From the NCBI GenBank assembly GCA_900548935.1, contig URMR01000010.1:1-23340 (forward strand): a DNA stretch of 23,340 bases, in the 5' to 3' direction. Both the position numbers and the translations under genes were made by a program. Of the stretch, positions 13,156 through 20,766 are shown piece after piece. The notes below the pieces were generated by a model that worked only from the letters and a program-made list of their open reading frames with translations, did not search any database and was not told the DNA's origin. Every line of letters begins with the position of its first letter. The first letter of the stretch is position 1. The stretch is from an uncultured Collinsella sp. (GTDB taxonomy: Bacteria; Actinomycetota; Coriobacteriia; Coriobacteriales; Coriobacteriaceae).

Positions 13156-16100
13156 TATGCATTCACGACCTTTCCGGTTTCGCGATCGAGTTTTTGCGAG
13201 ACGACGCGACTGACGCCGTCGGCTTGCATCGAGACGCCGTAGAGGACGTCAGCGTCCTCCATAGTACGGCGCTGATGCGAGATAACCAAGAGCTGCGTAT
13301 CGGAACGCAACACGTCGAGTGCGCCGATGAGCTTGGACAGGTTGGCGTCATCGAGTGCCGCCTCGACCTCGTCCAGCACATAGAACGGCACCGTACGCGT
13401 GCGATACACGGCAAAGAGCAGGGCGAGCGCCGTCAGGCTCTTCTCGCCGCCCGACATGAGCATCATCTTGGTGATGCGCTTACCACGCGGCTGCGCCACG
13501 ACCTCGATGCCTGTCTCGGCCGGATGCTCGGGATCGGTCATCTCCAGATGTGCCTGGCCACCCGGGAACAGCATGGCGAAGATCTCGCGGAAGTTCGCAT
13601 CGACCTTCTCGAAGGTCACCAGGAAGGCCTTACGCATCTTGCGGTCGATGGCCACGGTGATCTTGGTGAGCGCCTTGCGCGCGCTCTCCAGATCGGCCAG
13701 CTGCTCCTCGATGTAATCAGCGCGGCGCTTGAGCTGCTCGTACTCCTCCATGGCAACCTGGTTCACAGGGCCCAGGTTGTTGATCTGGCGCACGAGCTGG
13801 TTGAGCTCGCGTTCGGCGGCATCACGGTCGGTAGGAGCAGGAAGCATGAGCGCTTCCTCGAGTACCGTGGTGCCATCGGCGGTAATGGCCTTAATGGCGG
13901 CCTCTACCTGCACCTCGAGCTTGCCACGCGCGACCTTGAACTCGTTTTGCGTGGCGGAGGCGGTATCGACCCGCTCCTTAGCGCGGGCAACCTCTGCCTT
14001 GGCATCCTCGATGGTCTTCTTGAGCGAAGCGGAGTCCGCCTCCTCCAGAGAGGCCTGGTCACGCAGGCGCGCTGCCCAATCCGACGCGCGTTCCAACAGG
14101 GCAGAATAGCGTTCGTGCATGGGATCGACGCGCAGGCGCAGCAGCTCGAGCGAGCGCGAAGCCTGGCGTGTTCCGCGGATACGACGGTCGATGCCCTCAA
14201 GACGATGCTCCAAGTCGGGCACACGGCCCTTCAGCGAACGCAGGCGTTCGCTCGTCTGGGCTAGGCGAACCTTGGCGTCGGCGAGCTTGCCGGCAGCCTC
14301 GGAATCGTCACGGCGAACGCGGTCGAGTTCGTCGTTAGCCTCGGCAATCTGCAAGCCCAGATCGCTTGTCTGCGCGCGGGCCTCGTCACGCGAACGGGTG
14401 AGCTCGTCAACGCGCGGGCGCGCAGCGCGAACGGCTTCGGAGGCCTGCTCGCGGCGCTTGGAGATGCGCACGCGCTCGACCTCGGCATTGTTGGCGCTTT
14501 GCTCCAAGCGGCCGATCTCGGAGAGCAACGAGCGGCGCTCGCCCTCAAGACGGGCGATCTCGCCGGCGGCATCACCCTCGGCGGCACGCGCCTCCTCGAC
14601 GGCCGCATTGGCCTCGACGACCTGATCCGACACATGCTCAAACACAGCAGCCAGATCGGGCTCCAGGCCCTCCAGCTCGCGAATTCGACGCTTGCGCTCC
14701 AAGGCACCCGAAGCCTCGCCGGCATCGAGGCCCACGCGCACCAGGCCGCCACAGCTTACGCGGGCGCCATCGGGGGTCACATAGGTCACACCGTCAACGA
14801 CAGGCGCAGCCAGCGCGGCAGCCAAGTCATCGACCACGTAATAGCCGCCGAGCAGGGCCTCGACAACCGGACCATACCCGGCGCGCACGGACAGGCGATC
14901 GACCAGACGCGAACCGGCAGCGCCCTCGGCGGCAGCAGAGCCGCTCACGCCGCGCGCCATCAGCAGTGCCTCGCCCGAGGCCTTCTTTTGGTCCAGAGCC
15001 GCACGACCGGCACGCTCAAGCGTAGCGGCGTCATCAAACAGCAGGGCATCGATATCGCCTGCAAGCAGCTGCTCGACCAGGCCCTCGAGCTCACGAGGGG
15101 CCTCGAGTACGTCGCCCAGACGACCCGAGACATCATCGCCCAGCGCACCCACCAGACGGCTCACGAGCGGCGAGCTGTCGGCCATGCGGGCATCAAGCTT
15201 CTTTTGGCTGGCAAGCTCCGAGCGCACCTCGGACAGCTTGTTGCGCGCCTCGCTCTCGCGGGCACGCAGGTCCTTCAGGGCCGCGCGTGCCGTCTCGGTG
15301 GCCTCATGCGCATCAACCTGAGCCTGGCGCGCTTCCTCAAGAGCGCCCTCAAGCTCCTCGGCGCGGTCGCGACGGCTCTCGAGCGAGGCCGTGACCTCCT
15401 CGAGCTGTTCATCGATCTGCTCCAGGCGCGAGGCATACATGTTGTCCTCGACCTCGGCGTTGCTCAGTGAGTCCTTCACCTTGGCGAGCTCGAGCGCGGT
15501 GTTATCGGCCACGCGCTGCACATCGCGCTGCTCGCGCGTAAGCTGCGAAATTTGATTGTCGAGCGCCACGCGCCGCTCGTGGAGCTCAGCGGCGGCAGGA
15601 CCAGCGGCGTCAACGTCCTCCTGGGCCTGCATGTGCGCACCGGTCACTTCCTCAAGCTGCGCACGCGCGTCCTCGAGCTCCTCGACCACGCGACGACGCT
15701 GATGCTCGGAGCTCGAAATCTGGCCGCGCATGTCAGACAGGCGCGACACCATGTTGTGGCCCTTTTCCTCAAGCAGACGCATGTCGGAGTTAATGCGGCC
15801 GACCACATCTTGCATATGACGGCGCTGCTCGCCCAGATCGCCCACAAACAGGCCCTTTTCCTCGAGCATAACCTGAAGCTTCTCGAGCTCGCGTTCTTTT
15901 TCGCCCAAGCGGTACTGCGCAAGCTCCAGCTCGGCAGCGCCCTCTTTGGAGCGGCTCTCCAGGTCGTTCCACTGCGACTGCAGCGAACGCAGCTCGTCGA
16001 CGGCCAGCATCTGCGTAAGCTCGTTCGCGCGCGAGGACAGCTCTTTGTACTTGCGCGCACGATCGACCTGACGCTCCAGCGGTCGCAGCTGACGGGCGAT

Positions 16101-16691
16101 TTCCTTGTTGATGTCGCGGGCACGCATCAGGTGCTCGTCCATCGACTTAATCTTTTTGAGCGCGCGCTCCTTGCGGCGCTTGTGCTTGGAAATGCCGGCG
16201 GCCTCCTCGATGAGGGCGCGGCGCTCCTCGGGGCGGCTCTGCAAAATGGCGTCGAGCTTGCCCTGGCTGATGATGGAATGCGTATCCTTGCCCAGGCCCG
16301 AATCGTGCAGGATATCCTGAATGTCCATCAGGCGGCACGGACTCGAGTTGATGAGGTACTCGCTTTCGCCCGAGCGATACATGCGACGAGTGATAGCGAC
16401 CTCGTCAAAATCGACGGGCAACATATGGTCCGAGTTATCGAGCACCAGTGTGACCTCGGCGACACCCACCGGCTTGCGCGCTGACGAGCCCGAGAAGATG
16501 ACATCCTCCATGGCCTGGCCGCGCAACTGCTTGGCGCTCTGCTCGCCCAGGACCCACAGGATGGAGTCGGAGATGTTCGATTTTCCCGAGCCGTTGGGAC
16601 CGACGATGACGGTCAGGCCCGGCTCAAACGTCATATGGGCGCGGTCGGCAAACGACTTGAACCCTTTGAGCGTGAGGGACTTGAGATACAC
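13155..16691 (-). CDS. smc: Chromosome segregation protein SMC
   Basis: ATPase of the bacterial condensin complex; compacts and resolves the chromosome with ScpA and ScpB, which are not in this window. The 1178 residues are of normal length. Walker A GPNGSGKSN starts at 31 and the Q-loop Gln is near 143. A long heptad-rich coiled coil follows at about 165-505, then a hinge domain at about 510-665 with SCGGLVRVG near its end, and a return coiled coil. The C-terminal head has signature SGGEKSLTALALLFA from 1080, Walker B FYVLDEVEAALDD near 1103-1115 and VISHQRRTMED in the H-loop. The start is GTG 16691 with GAGGA close upstream, eleven bases after the rnc stop. Confidence 0.98.
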   Translation of the reverse strand: MYLKSLTLKGFKSFADRAHMTFEPGLTVIVGPNGSGKSNISDSILWVLGEQSAKQLRGQAMEDVIFSGSSARKPVGVAEVTLVLDNSDHMLPVDFDEVAITRRMYRSGESEYLINSSPCRLMDIQDILHDSGLGKDTHSIISQGKLDAILQSRPEERRALIEEAAGISKHKRRKERALKKIKSMDEHLMRARDINKEIARQLRPLERQVDRARKYKELSSRANELTQMLAVDELRSLQSQWNDLESRSKEGAAELELAQYRLGEKERELEKLQVMLEEKGLFVGDLGEQRRHMQDVVGRINSDMRLLEEKGHNMVSRLSDMRGQISSSEHQRRRVVEELEDARAQLEEVTGAHMQAQEDVDAAGPAAAELHERRVALDNQISQLTREQRDVQRVADNTALELAKVKDSLSNAEVEDNMYASRLEQIDEQLEEVTASLESRRDRAEELEGALEEARQAQVDAHEATETARAALKDLRARESEARNKLSEVRSELASQKKLDARMADSSPLVSRLVGALGDDVSGRLGDVLEAPRELEGLVEQLLAGDIDALLFDDAATLERAGRAALDQKKASGEALLMARGVSGSAAAEGAAGSRLVDRLSVRAGYGPVVEALLGGYYVVDDLAAALAAPVVDGVTYVTPDGARVSCGGLVRVGLDAGEASGALERKRRIRELEGLEPDLAAVFEHVSDQVVEANAAVEEARAAEGDAAGEIARLEGERRSLLSEIGRLEQSANNAEVERVRISKRREQASEAVRAARPRVDELTRSRDEARAQTSDLGLQIAEANDELDRVRRDDSEAAGKLADAKVRLAQTSERLRSLKGRVPDLEHRLEGIDRRIRGTRQASRSLELLRLRVDPMHERYSALLERASDWAARLRDQASLEEADSASLKKTIEDAKAEVARAKERVDTASATQNEFKVARGKLEVQVEAAIKAITADGTTVLEEALMLPAPTDRDAAERELNQLVRQINNLGPVNQVAMEEYEQLKRRADYIEEQLADLESARKALTKITVAIDRKMRKAFLVTFEKVDANFREIFAMLFPGGQAHLEMTDPEHPAETGIEVVAQPRGKRITKMMLMSGGEKSLTALALLFAVYRTRTVPFYVLDEVEAALDDANLSKLIGALDVLRSDTQLLVISHQRRTMEDADVLYGVSMQADGVSRVVSQKLDRETGKVVNA

Positions 16692-16701
16692 GGTTCCTCG
16701 C

Positions 16702-17427
16702 TTAAACAGGCTTCTTGTTGAGAATCACGCCGTTGGTGGTGTAGCCCATGCGGTCAAGCGCTTCGAGCGCGGCGGCTCCCTCGGCTTCCTTCTTTGAGGA
16801 GCCGGAGCCGCGACCCTGACGAATACCATCGATCAACACCACGGCGGTAAAGGTGGGCGCATGCGCCGGGCCCTCGGAGCCAACGAGCTTATACGCCGGG
16901 GGTTCGTGACCGTCGGCTTGCACGCACTCCTGCAAAAACGACTTGGGGTTCGCAGGATGCTCGGCACGCTCGGAAGCCAAATGCGGCTTAAGCGTACGGT
17001 GAATGAACTCCGCCGCGGCATCCCAGCCAGCATCCAGGTACAGCGCGCCCACGAGCGACTCATAGACGTTCTCGAGCGCCGAATGCAGGCCGCGCGCACC
17101 GGTACCGGTCTCGGAGGCACCAAAGATAATGATGTCGTCGATGCCCAGCTCGTGAGAAACCTCGGACAGCGTAGCGCCCGAGACAAGCGACACCTTCAGG
17201 CGCGTGAGCTTGCCCTCGTCAAACTCCGGATAGGACTCAAACAGGGAACGTGCGACCACAGCGCCCAAAATGGAATCGCCCAAGAACTCAAGGCGCTCAT
17301 AGCTGGCAGAAACCGGCTGGCCCTCGACTGCCGAGGGATGCGTAAGCGCCGCGCGCAGCAGCACCTTATTGTTGAACTCGTGGCCCAAGATTTCCTGGGC
17401 GCGCGTAAGTCGTTCGGATAAAGCCAA
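16702..17427 (-). CDS. rnc: Ribonuclease III
   Basis: Double-strand-specific endoribonuclease that processes rRNA precursors and mRNA. The 241 residues comprise an N-terminal endonuclease domain with signature ERLEFLGDS at 44-52 (Glu44, Glu47, Asp51), Glu72, and NVYESLVGALYLDAG at 120-134. A C-terminal dsRNA-binding domain lies at about 158-226 (PKSFLQECVQ, GSGSSKKEAEGAAALEAL). The residue that aligns with E. coli Asp114 is Asn120; the critical Glu123 is kept. The start is TTG 17427, eight bases after GGAGG, only three bases after the acpP stop, so coupling to acpP is likely. The acpP-rnc-smc order is a standard one. Confidence 0.96.
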   Translation of the reverse strand: MALSERLTRAQEILGHEFNNKVLLRAALTHPSAVEGQPVSASYERLEFLGDSILGAVVARSLFESYPEFDEGKLTRLKVSLVSGATLSEVSHELGIDDIIIFGASETGTGARGLHSALENVYESLVGALYLDAGWDAAAEFIHRTLKPHLASERAEHPANPKSFLQECVQADGHEPPAYKLVGSEGPAHAPTFTAVVLIDGIRQGRGSGSSKKEAEGAAALEALDRMGYTTNGVILNKKPV

Positions 17428-17430
17428 GAC

Positions 17431-17673
17431 TTAGGCCTCCTTGGCAGCTTCGATAGCGTCGACGGCGTCGGCGACAGAGTTGAGCGAGAGCAGGGTCTCG
17501 TCATCGATCTCGAGGTTGAACTCGTCCTCGATAGCCGTAACCAGCTGCAGGCGCTCGAGCGAGTTGGCATCGAGGTCGTCAAAGGTGGTCTCCTCGCTAA
17601 TTTCGGCAACATCGACGCCCAGAACGTCAGCAGCGACCTCGGCGATCTTGTCGAAGATTTCGGAGCGGTCCAT
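17431..17673 (-). CDS. acpP: Acyl carrier protein
   Basis: Carries growing fatty-acyl chains on a 4'-phosphopantetheine arm. The 80 residues are acidic and predicted helical, as usual. The attachment serine is Ser38 in LDANSLERLQLV; the residue before it is Asn37 where most ACPs have Asp (DSL). The helix II region RLQLVTAIEDEFNLEI is typical. ATG 17673 follows GAGAGGA at a proper distance. It is the first gene after the plsX gap, downstream of a 20-bp perfect palindrome and a possible promoter, so it may have its own control apart from plsX read-through. Confidence 0.95.
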   Translation of the reverse strand: MDRSEIFDKIAEVAADVLGVDVAEISEETTFDDLDANSLERLQLVTAIEDEFNLEIDDETLLSLNSVADAVDAIEAAKEA

Positions 17674-17710
17674 AGCGCTTCCTCTCATAGTGCATGAATA
17701 CCAAAAGAAT

Positions 17711-17730
17711 GGTACCGCCCGGGCGGTACC
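17711..17730. repeat. Perfect 20-bp palindrome upstream of acpP
   Basis: GGTACCGCCCGGGCGGTACC reads identically on both strands. It lies 38 bases before the acpP start, in the 124-bp gap between plsX and acpP, and just downstream of a possible -10 box at 17750-17745 (minus). It could be a transcription-factor operator for the fatty-acid genes or, as RNA, a hairpin. The following T-run (ATTCTTTTGG on the minus strand) is broken, so a simple terminator is less likely. Confidence 0.85.
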
Positions 17731-17744
17731 AAGACACGGTTCTG

Positions 17745-17750
17745 ATTCTA
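17745..17750 (-). promoter_or_regulatory. Possible -10 box of an acpP promoter
   Basis: TAGAAT on the minus strand matches the -10 consensus well and would place the start near 17738, just before the palindrome. No good -35 was found at 15-18 bases upstream, so this is weak. Confidence 0.35.
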
Positions 17751-17797
17751 CCCCACGACGTGCGCCGCGAAGCACATAACAGCGCCCTAACTCGCTC

Positions 17798-18817
17798 TTA
17801 TAAAACGATACCGTCCATAGAGTTGGCGACATTCTCAACCAGCCCGGCGCGCACGGCTTCGGCCGCCGCGAGCGTACCGTTTTTGACAGCCTCGACTGAG
17901 GTGGCGCCATGGCCGATCAGGACCACGCCGCGCAGGCCCAGAAGAATCGCGCCGCCCTTGGCGTCGCCAGAGAGCTTGGCCTTAATCTCGCGCATCTGCT
18001 TTTTAATGAGCAGCGCGGCAATCTTGGTGCCGAGCGAGGCCATAAAGGCGCCCTTGAGCTCCTGCAGCAAAAACTTGGCAGCGCCCTCGGTAGCTTTGAG
18101 AGCGATATTACCCGACATGCCATCGGCAACGACGACATCGAAGTTACCTGAGGTGAGGTCGGTGCCCTCGCAGTTACCAACAAAGCCGGGAACGGCGGCC
18201 TTCATAGCAGGGAAACAGGCCTTGGTAAAGTTGGAGCCTTTCTCATCCTCGGTGCCGTTGGCAAGCAGGCCCACGCGAGGATGCTCGATGCTCAGGACGA
18301 CGCGGGCATAGGCGCTACCCATCTGGGCAAAACGCACCATGTCATCGACCTCCACATCGGGGTTGGCACCCATGTCGCACAGCACCGTCAGACCGCCGGC
18401 GCGATTGGGCAGCGCATTGGTCAGACAGGGGCGCACCGGCTGCTTCTTGCCTTCGGCCTGATACCTAAACGGCGTCACATAGGCGGTGGCGGCGGCGGTC
18501 ATGGCACCGGTGGAGCCGGCGGAGAAGAACGCATCCGCGTTGCCCTTCTTAATGGCGCGGCAAGAAAGCACGATCGACGACTTACGCTTGGTCATCACGG
18601 CGCGAATGGGATCGTCATCCATGGCGATAACGTCAGGCGCCTCAAGGGCCTCAACACGTGCATGGGAAGCTGCAAAGGGATTGACGATTTCGGCGGGGCC
18701 AGCTGCCAAGACCTCGATATCGGGATCGGCAGCAAGTGCAGCCTCGATACCATCGAGAACAACCTGAGGTTTCTCGTCTCCACCCACAACGTCTACACAA
18801 ACGCGAACGTTACTCAT
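17798..18817 (-). CDS. plsX: Phosphate acyltransferase PlsX
   Basis: Converts acyl-ACP and phosphate to acyl-phosphate, the donor for the first acylation of glycerol-3-phosphate in membrane phospholipid synthesis; peripheral membrane protein. The 339 residues show the family elements VCVDVVGGDEKP at the start, DADAFFSAGSTGA-like NADAFFSAGSTGAMTAAA, GLLANGTEDEKGSNFTKA, DVVVADGMSGNIALKATEG and a C-terminal GVVLIGHGATSVEAVKNG. ATG 18817 is preferred over ATG 18823 because AAGGAG is seven bases from it and only one base from the latter. It follows rpmF as in many bacteria, but behind a terminator-like hairpin. Confidence 0.97.
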   Translation of the reverse strand: MSNVRVCVDVVGGDEKPQVVLDGIEAALAADPDIEVLAAGPAEIVNPFAASHARVEALEAPDVIAMDDDPIRAVMTKRKSSIVLSCRAIKKGNADAFFSAGSTGAMTAAATAYVTPFRYQAEGKKQPVRPCLTNALPNRAGGLTVLCDMGANPDVEVDDMVRFAQMGSAYARVVLSIEHPRVGLLANGTEDEKGSNFTKACFPAMKAAVPGFVGNCEGTDLTSGNFDVVVADGMSGNIALKATEGAAKFLLQELKGAFMASLGTKIAALLIKKQMREIKAKLSGDAKGGAILLGLRGVVLIGHGATSVEAVKNGTLAAAEAVRAGLVENVANSMDGIVL

Positions 18818-18834
18818 ATACATGCTCCTTATAC

Positions 18835-18864
18835 AAAAATGGCCGACTCATTGAGCCGGCCATT
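18835..18864 (-). terminator. Terminator/attenuator hairpin between rpmF and plsX
   Basis: On the minus strand AATGGCCGGCTC (18864-18853) pairs with GAGTCGGCCATT (18849-18838), with one G-U pair and a three-base loop, and runs into a T-tract (18839-18835). The plsX ribosome binding site follows within ten bases. A partial terminator separating abundant ribosomal-protein mRNA from plsX is the likely role. Confidence 0.82.
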
Positions 18865-18904
18865 GTGGTTCCATTTGGAACGGCATCGCATCCAGAGTAT
18901 ACCG

Positions 18905-19084
18905 TTACTCGGTAACGATAACCTCGCGGTCCTTGTAGAAACCGCAGCTGGGGCACACGTGGTGCGGAAGCTTGACAGCGCCGCAACGGGGGCACGTGGA
19001 CTGAGCCGCAGCCGAGATCTTCATGTTGGCGGAACGACGGGTGTGAGTGCGGATACGACCCTGCTTTTGTTTAGGTACGGGCAT
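18905..19084 (-). CDS. rpmF: 50S ribosomal protein L32
   Basis: Small ribosomal protein of 59 residues. It begins MPVPKQKQGRIRTHTRRSAN and has the two CxxC pairs of the zinc-binding form (CPRCG at 31-35 and CPSCG at 44-48), ending KDREVIVTE. ATG 19084 has AAGGAAGG about six bases upstream. It lies between yceD and plsX, the conserved arrangement in many bacteria. Having all four Cys suggests the zinc-dependent version of the protein. Confidence 0.97.
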   Translation of the reverse strand: MPVPKQKQGRIRTHTRRSANMKISAAAQSTCPRCGAVKLPHHVCPSCGFYKDREVIVTE

Positions 19085-19148
19085 AGTGACCTTCCTTATG
19101 AACTATCCAGTGTGGCGATTACGCGCAAGTAGCGATACTACCACAGTT

Positions 19149-19703
19149 TTACTCATCGAGCTTGAGATTCTTCAATGCTGCAAATGGATTTTCCGTGGCA
19201 GCGGCCCATTCTGCCTCTGCCTGGGCGGCGCAATCGCATTGCTCGACGTTGAGATTGCAGCCGCAAGTGGGGCACAGACCGCGGCAATCGGGCTTGCAAA
19301 GCACCACAAACGGCGTGTCCATAACGACCGCGTCATTGATGGGCTCACCCAGATCGATGATGCGGTCCTCACTCAGAAGCTCATAGCCGTTCTCGTAGGC
19401 CTCGGGATCCTCGGGCACCTCAAAGAGATAAAACTCCTCGATCTCGCCGGCGATATCAAACGAGGCGCGCTCAAGGCAACGGTCGCACTCGCCGGTGGCG
19501 TGCGCTCGAACCATGCCTGTGAGCAAGACACCGGTACCGGCATTGGTAAAGACAACGTCGTAGTCGATGCCGTCCTGTAGCTGGTACTCCTTCTCGCCCA
19601 CCGTGTAGGTGGCGACATCGACCTTACCGGTCAGCGGATACGAATCTCCAGGAAACTCGAGCTGCTCGGAAAGATCGACGGTAACGCTCGGGAACTCAGC
19701 CAT
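19149..19703 (-). CDS. yceD: YceD/DUF177 family protein
   Basis: Cytoplasmic protein of 184 residues, matching the YceD (DUF177) family linked to 23S rRNA accumulation and found upstream of rpmF. It carries the family CDRCL at 73-77 and a Cys-rich C-terminal part (CKPDCRGLCPTCGCN at 136-150, then CDC at 156-158), which suggests zinc binding. The ATG shares one base with the stop of the upstream coiled-coil gene (TAATG). That, and the absence of a strong SD, imply translational coupling. An in-frame extension into the upstream gene is not credible. The exact molecular role of the family is still unclear. Confidence 0.92.
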   Translation of the reverse strand: MAEFPSVTVDLSEQLEFPGDSYPLTGKVDVATYTVGEKEYQLQDGIDYDVVFTNAGTGVLLTGMVRAHATGECDRCLERASFDIAGEIEEFYLFEVPEDPEAYENGYELLSEDRIIDLGEPINDAVVMDTPFVVLCKPDCRGLCPTCGCNLNVEQCDCAAQAEAEWAAATENPFAALKNLKLDE

Positions 19704-20200
19704 TACCACTGACCATTCTGCTGGGCGGCACCCTCGTTGAGCTGCTGACGGCAACGGGTAACGGTGCCGGTCAGGCTCTTGAGGTTCTCCTCCAGGTGCG
19801 TAAAGACCTGCTCTGCGTAGTCCTCGGCAGCATAACGCGTCTCACGCTCGTACTGCTGGGCACGATCGCGGATGTCGTCGGCCTGCTGCTGCGCAAGGCG
19901 GACGATCTCCTGCTCACCGGCAATGGTGAGGGCCTGCTGCTGAGCGTCGGCGATGATGGAATCGGCCTGAGCGGCGGCGGAAGCCATAAGCTCCTCGCGC
20001 TCTTTGAGGATACGGCGGGACTTCTGCCACTCCTCGGGATAGCTCATGCGGATCTCATCGAGGATGTTAAAGAAGACGTCGGCGTCGATAACCTTCATCT
20101 GGGCGTTCTTGCCGAACGGCGTCTTAGCCTCTTCGATGAGCCCCTCGAGCTCGTCGACAAGACTCACGATCCTGTCGCCAGGAAAATTCTCGCCCGGCAT
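19703..20200 (-). CDS. Coiled-coil protein of unknown function (DivIVA/ATPase-subunit-like)
   Basis: A 165-residue, Gln/Ala/Glu-rich protein. Residues 60-150 look like a long helix or coiled coil (for example ADSIIADAQQQALTIAGEQEIVRLAQQQADDIRDRAQQYERE). The first part (10-60) is IVSLVDELEGLIEEAKTPFG followed by VIDADVFFNILDEIRMSYPEEW. That pattern resembles the DivIVA-type or V-ATPase-subunit-like proteins often annotated at this position next to coaD and yceD in Gram-positive bacteria. No enzymatic motif or membrane segment is visible. ATG 20200 follows AAAGGAG by five bases; an earlier ATG at 20215 overlaps the ribosome binding site. It is coupled to yceD by a one-base overlap. No function should be assigned. 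Confidence 0.85.
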   Translation of the reverse strand: MPGENFPGDRIVSLVDELEGLIEEAKTPFGKNAQMKVIDADVFFNILDEIRMSYPEEWQKSRRILKEREELMASAAAQADSIIADAQQQALTIAGEQEIVRLAQQQADDIRDRAQQYERETRYAAEDYAEQVFTHLEENLKSLTGTVTRCRQQLNEGAAQQNGQW

Positions 20201-20268
20201 CCGGTCTCCTTTCATAGGTAACATATCATCGTGTTAGTTTACCACATGCCACCAGGCAATAAAAAACG

Positions 20269-20766
20269 TCACGAAAAGCGATGTTTAAGCGCTTCGACCA
20301 CGTTGGGCGGGACAAACGTCGATACGTCACTACCGAGCGAGGCGATCTGGCGAACAACCGAGCTCGAGATATAGCCGTACTGCGGCGCGCTCATGACAAA
20401 GATGGACTCCAGCTCGCTATCCAGGCGGTAGTTGAGGTCGGCCTGCTGCAGCTCGTACTCAAAGTCGGTCATGGCGCGCAGACCCTTAACAACGGCACCT
20501 GCCCCCTGTTCACGTGCAAAGTCGACCAACAGACCGGTGAAGGGCAGTACCTCGATGCCGTCCAAATCGCCGAGGGCCTCGCGCGCCAGCGCCACGCGCT
20601 CGTCGAGCATAAAGGTGGTACCCACGCCGTTTTTGCCCTGCGATTCGGCCACGGCGACGATCACGCTAGGAAAGATGCGGCGAGCACGGCGGATCACGTC
20701 TATGTGGCCAAAAGTGATGGGATCGAAAGTGCCCGGGACGATCACGCGGTTGATGGTGTCATTCAT
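20269..20766 (-). CDS. coaD: Phosphopantetheine adenylyltransferase
   Basis: Adds AMP from ATP to 4'-phosphopantetheine, the penultimate step of coenzyme A synthesis; cytoplasmic hexamer. The 165 residues are of normal length. The nucleotidyltransferase motif is GTFDPITFGHIDVIRRA with Thr18, Gly20 and His21. VKGLRAMTDFEYE, then MSAPQYGYISSSVVRQIASLG, complete the active site. ATG 20766 is preceded by GGAGG six bases upstream. The gene overlaps the end of rsmD by eight bases, the usual rsmD-coaD pairing. A longer frame reaching 21105 lies within rsmD and is spurious. Confidence 0.97.
   Translation of the reverse strand: MNDTINRVIVPGTFDPITFGHIDVIRRARRIFPSVIVAVAESQGKNGVGTTFMLDERVALAREALGDLDGIEVLPFTGLLVDFAREQGAGAVVKGLRAMTDFEYELQQADLNYRLDSELESIFVMSAPQYGYISSSVVRQIASLGSDVSTFVPPNVVEALKHRFS

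Noticed and set aside
13194..16484. Several 300-350-residue plus-strand frames across smc
   Set aside because: All are antisense to the coiled-coil and head regions of smc and have low-complexity Leu/Arg/Ala compositions typical of the complement of GC-rich genes.
19085..19148. TTGCGC-17-TAGTTC as an internal promoter for rpmF
   Set aside because: The -10 match is weak, and rpmF can be expressed with yceD. Nothing else distinctive was seen in this gap.
20201..20268. T6 run after the coaD stop as a terminator
   Set aside because: There is no stable stem directly before the T-run. A weak TTGCCT/TAAACT promoter for the downstream genes is possible but has poor spacing.
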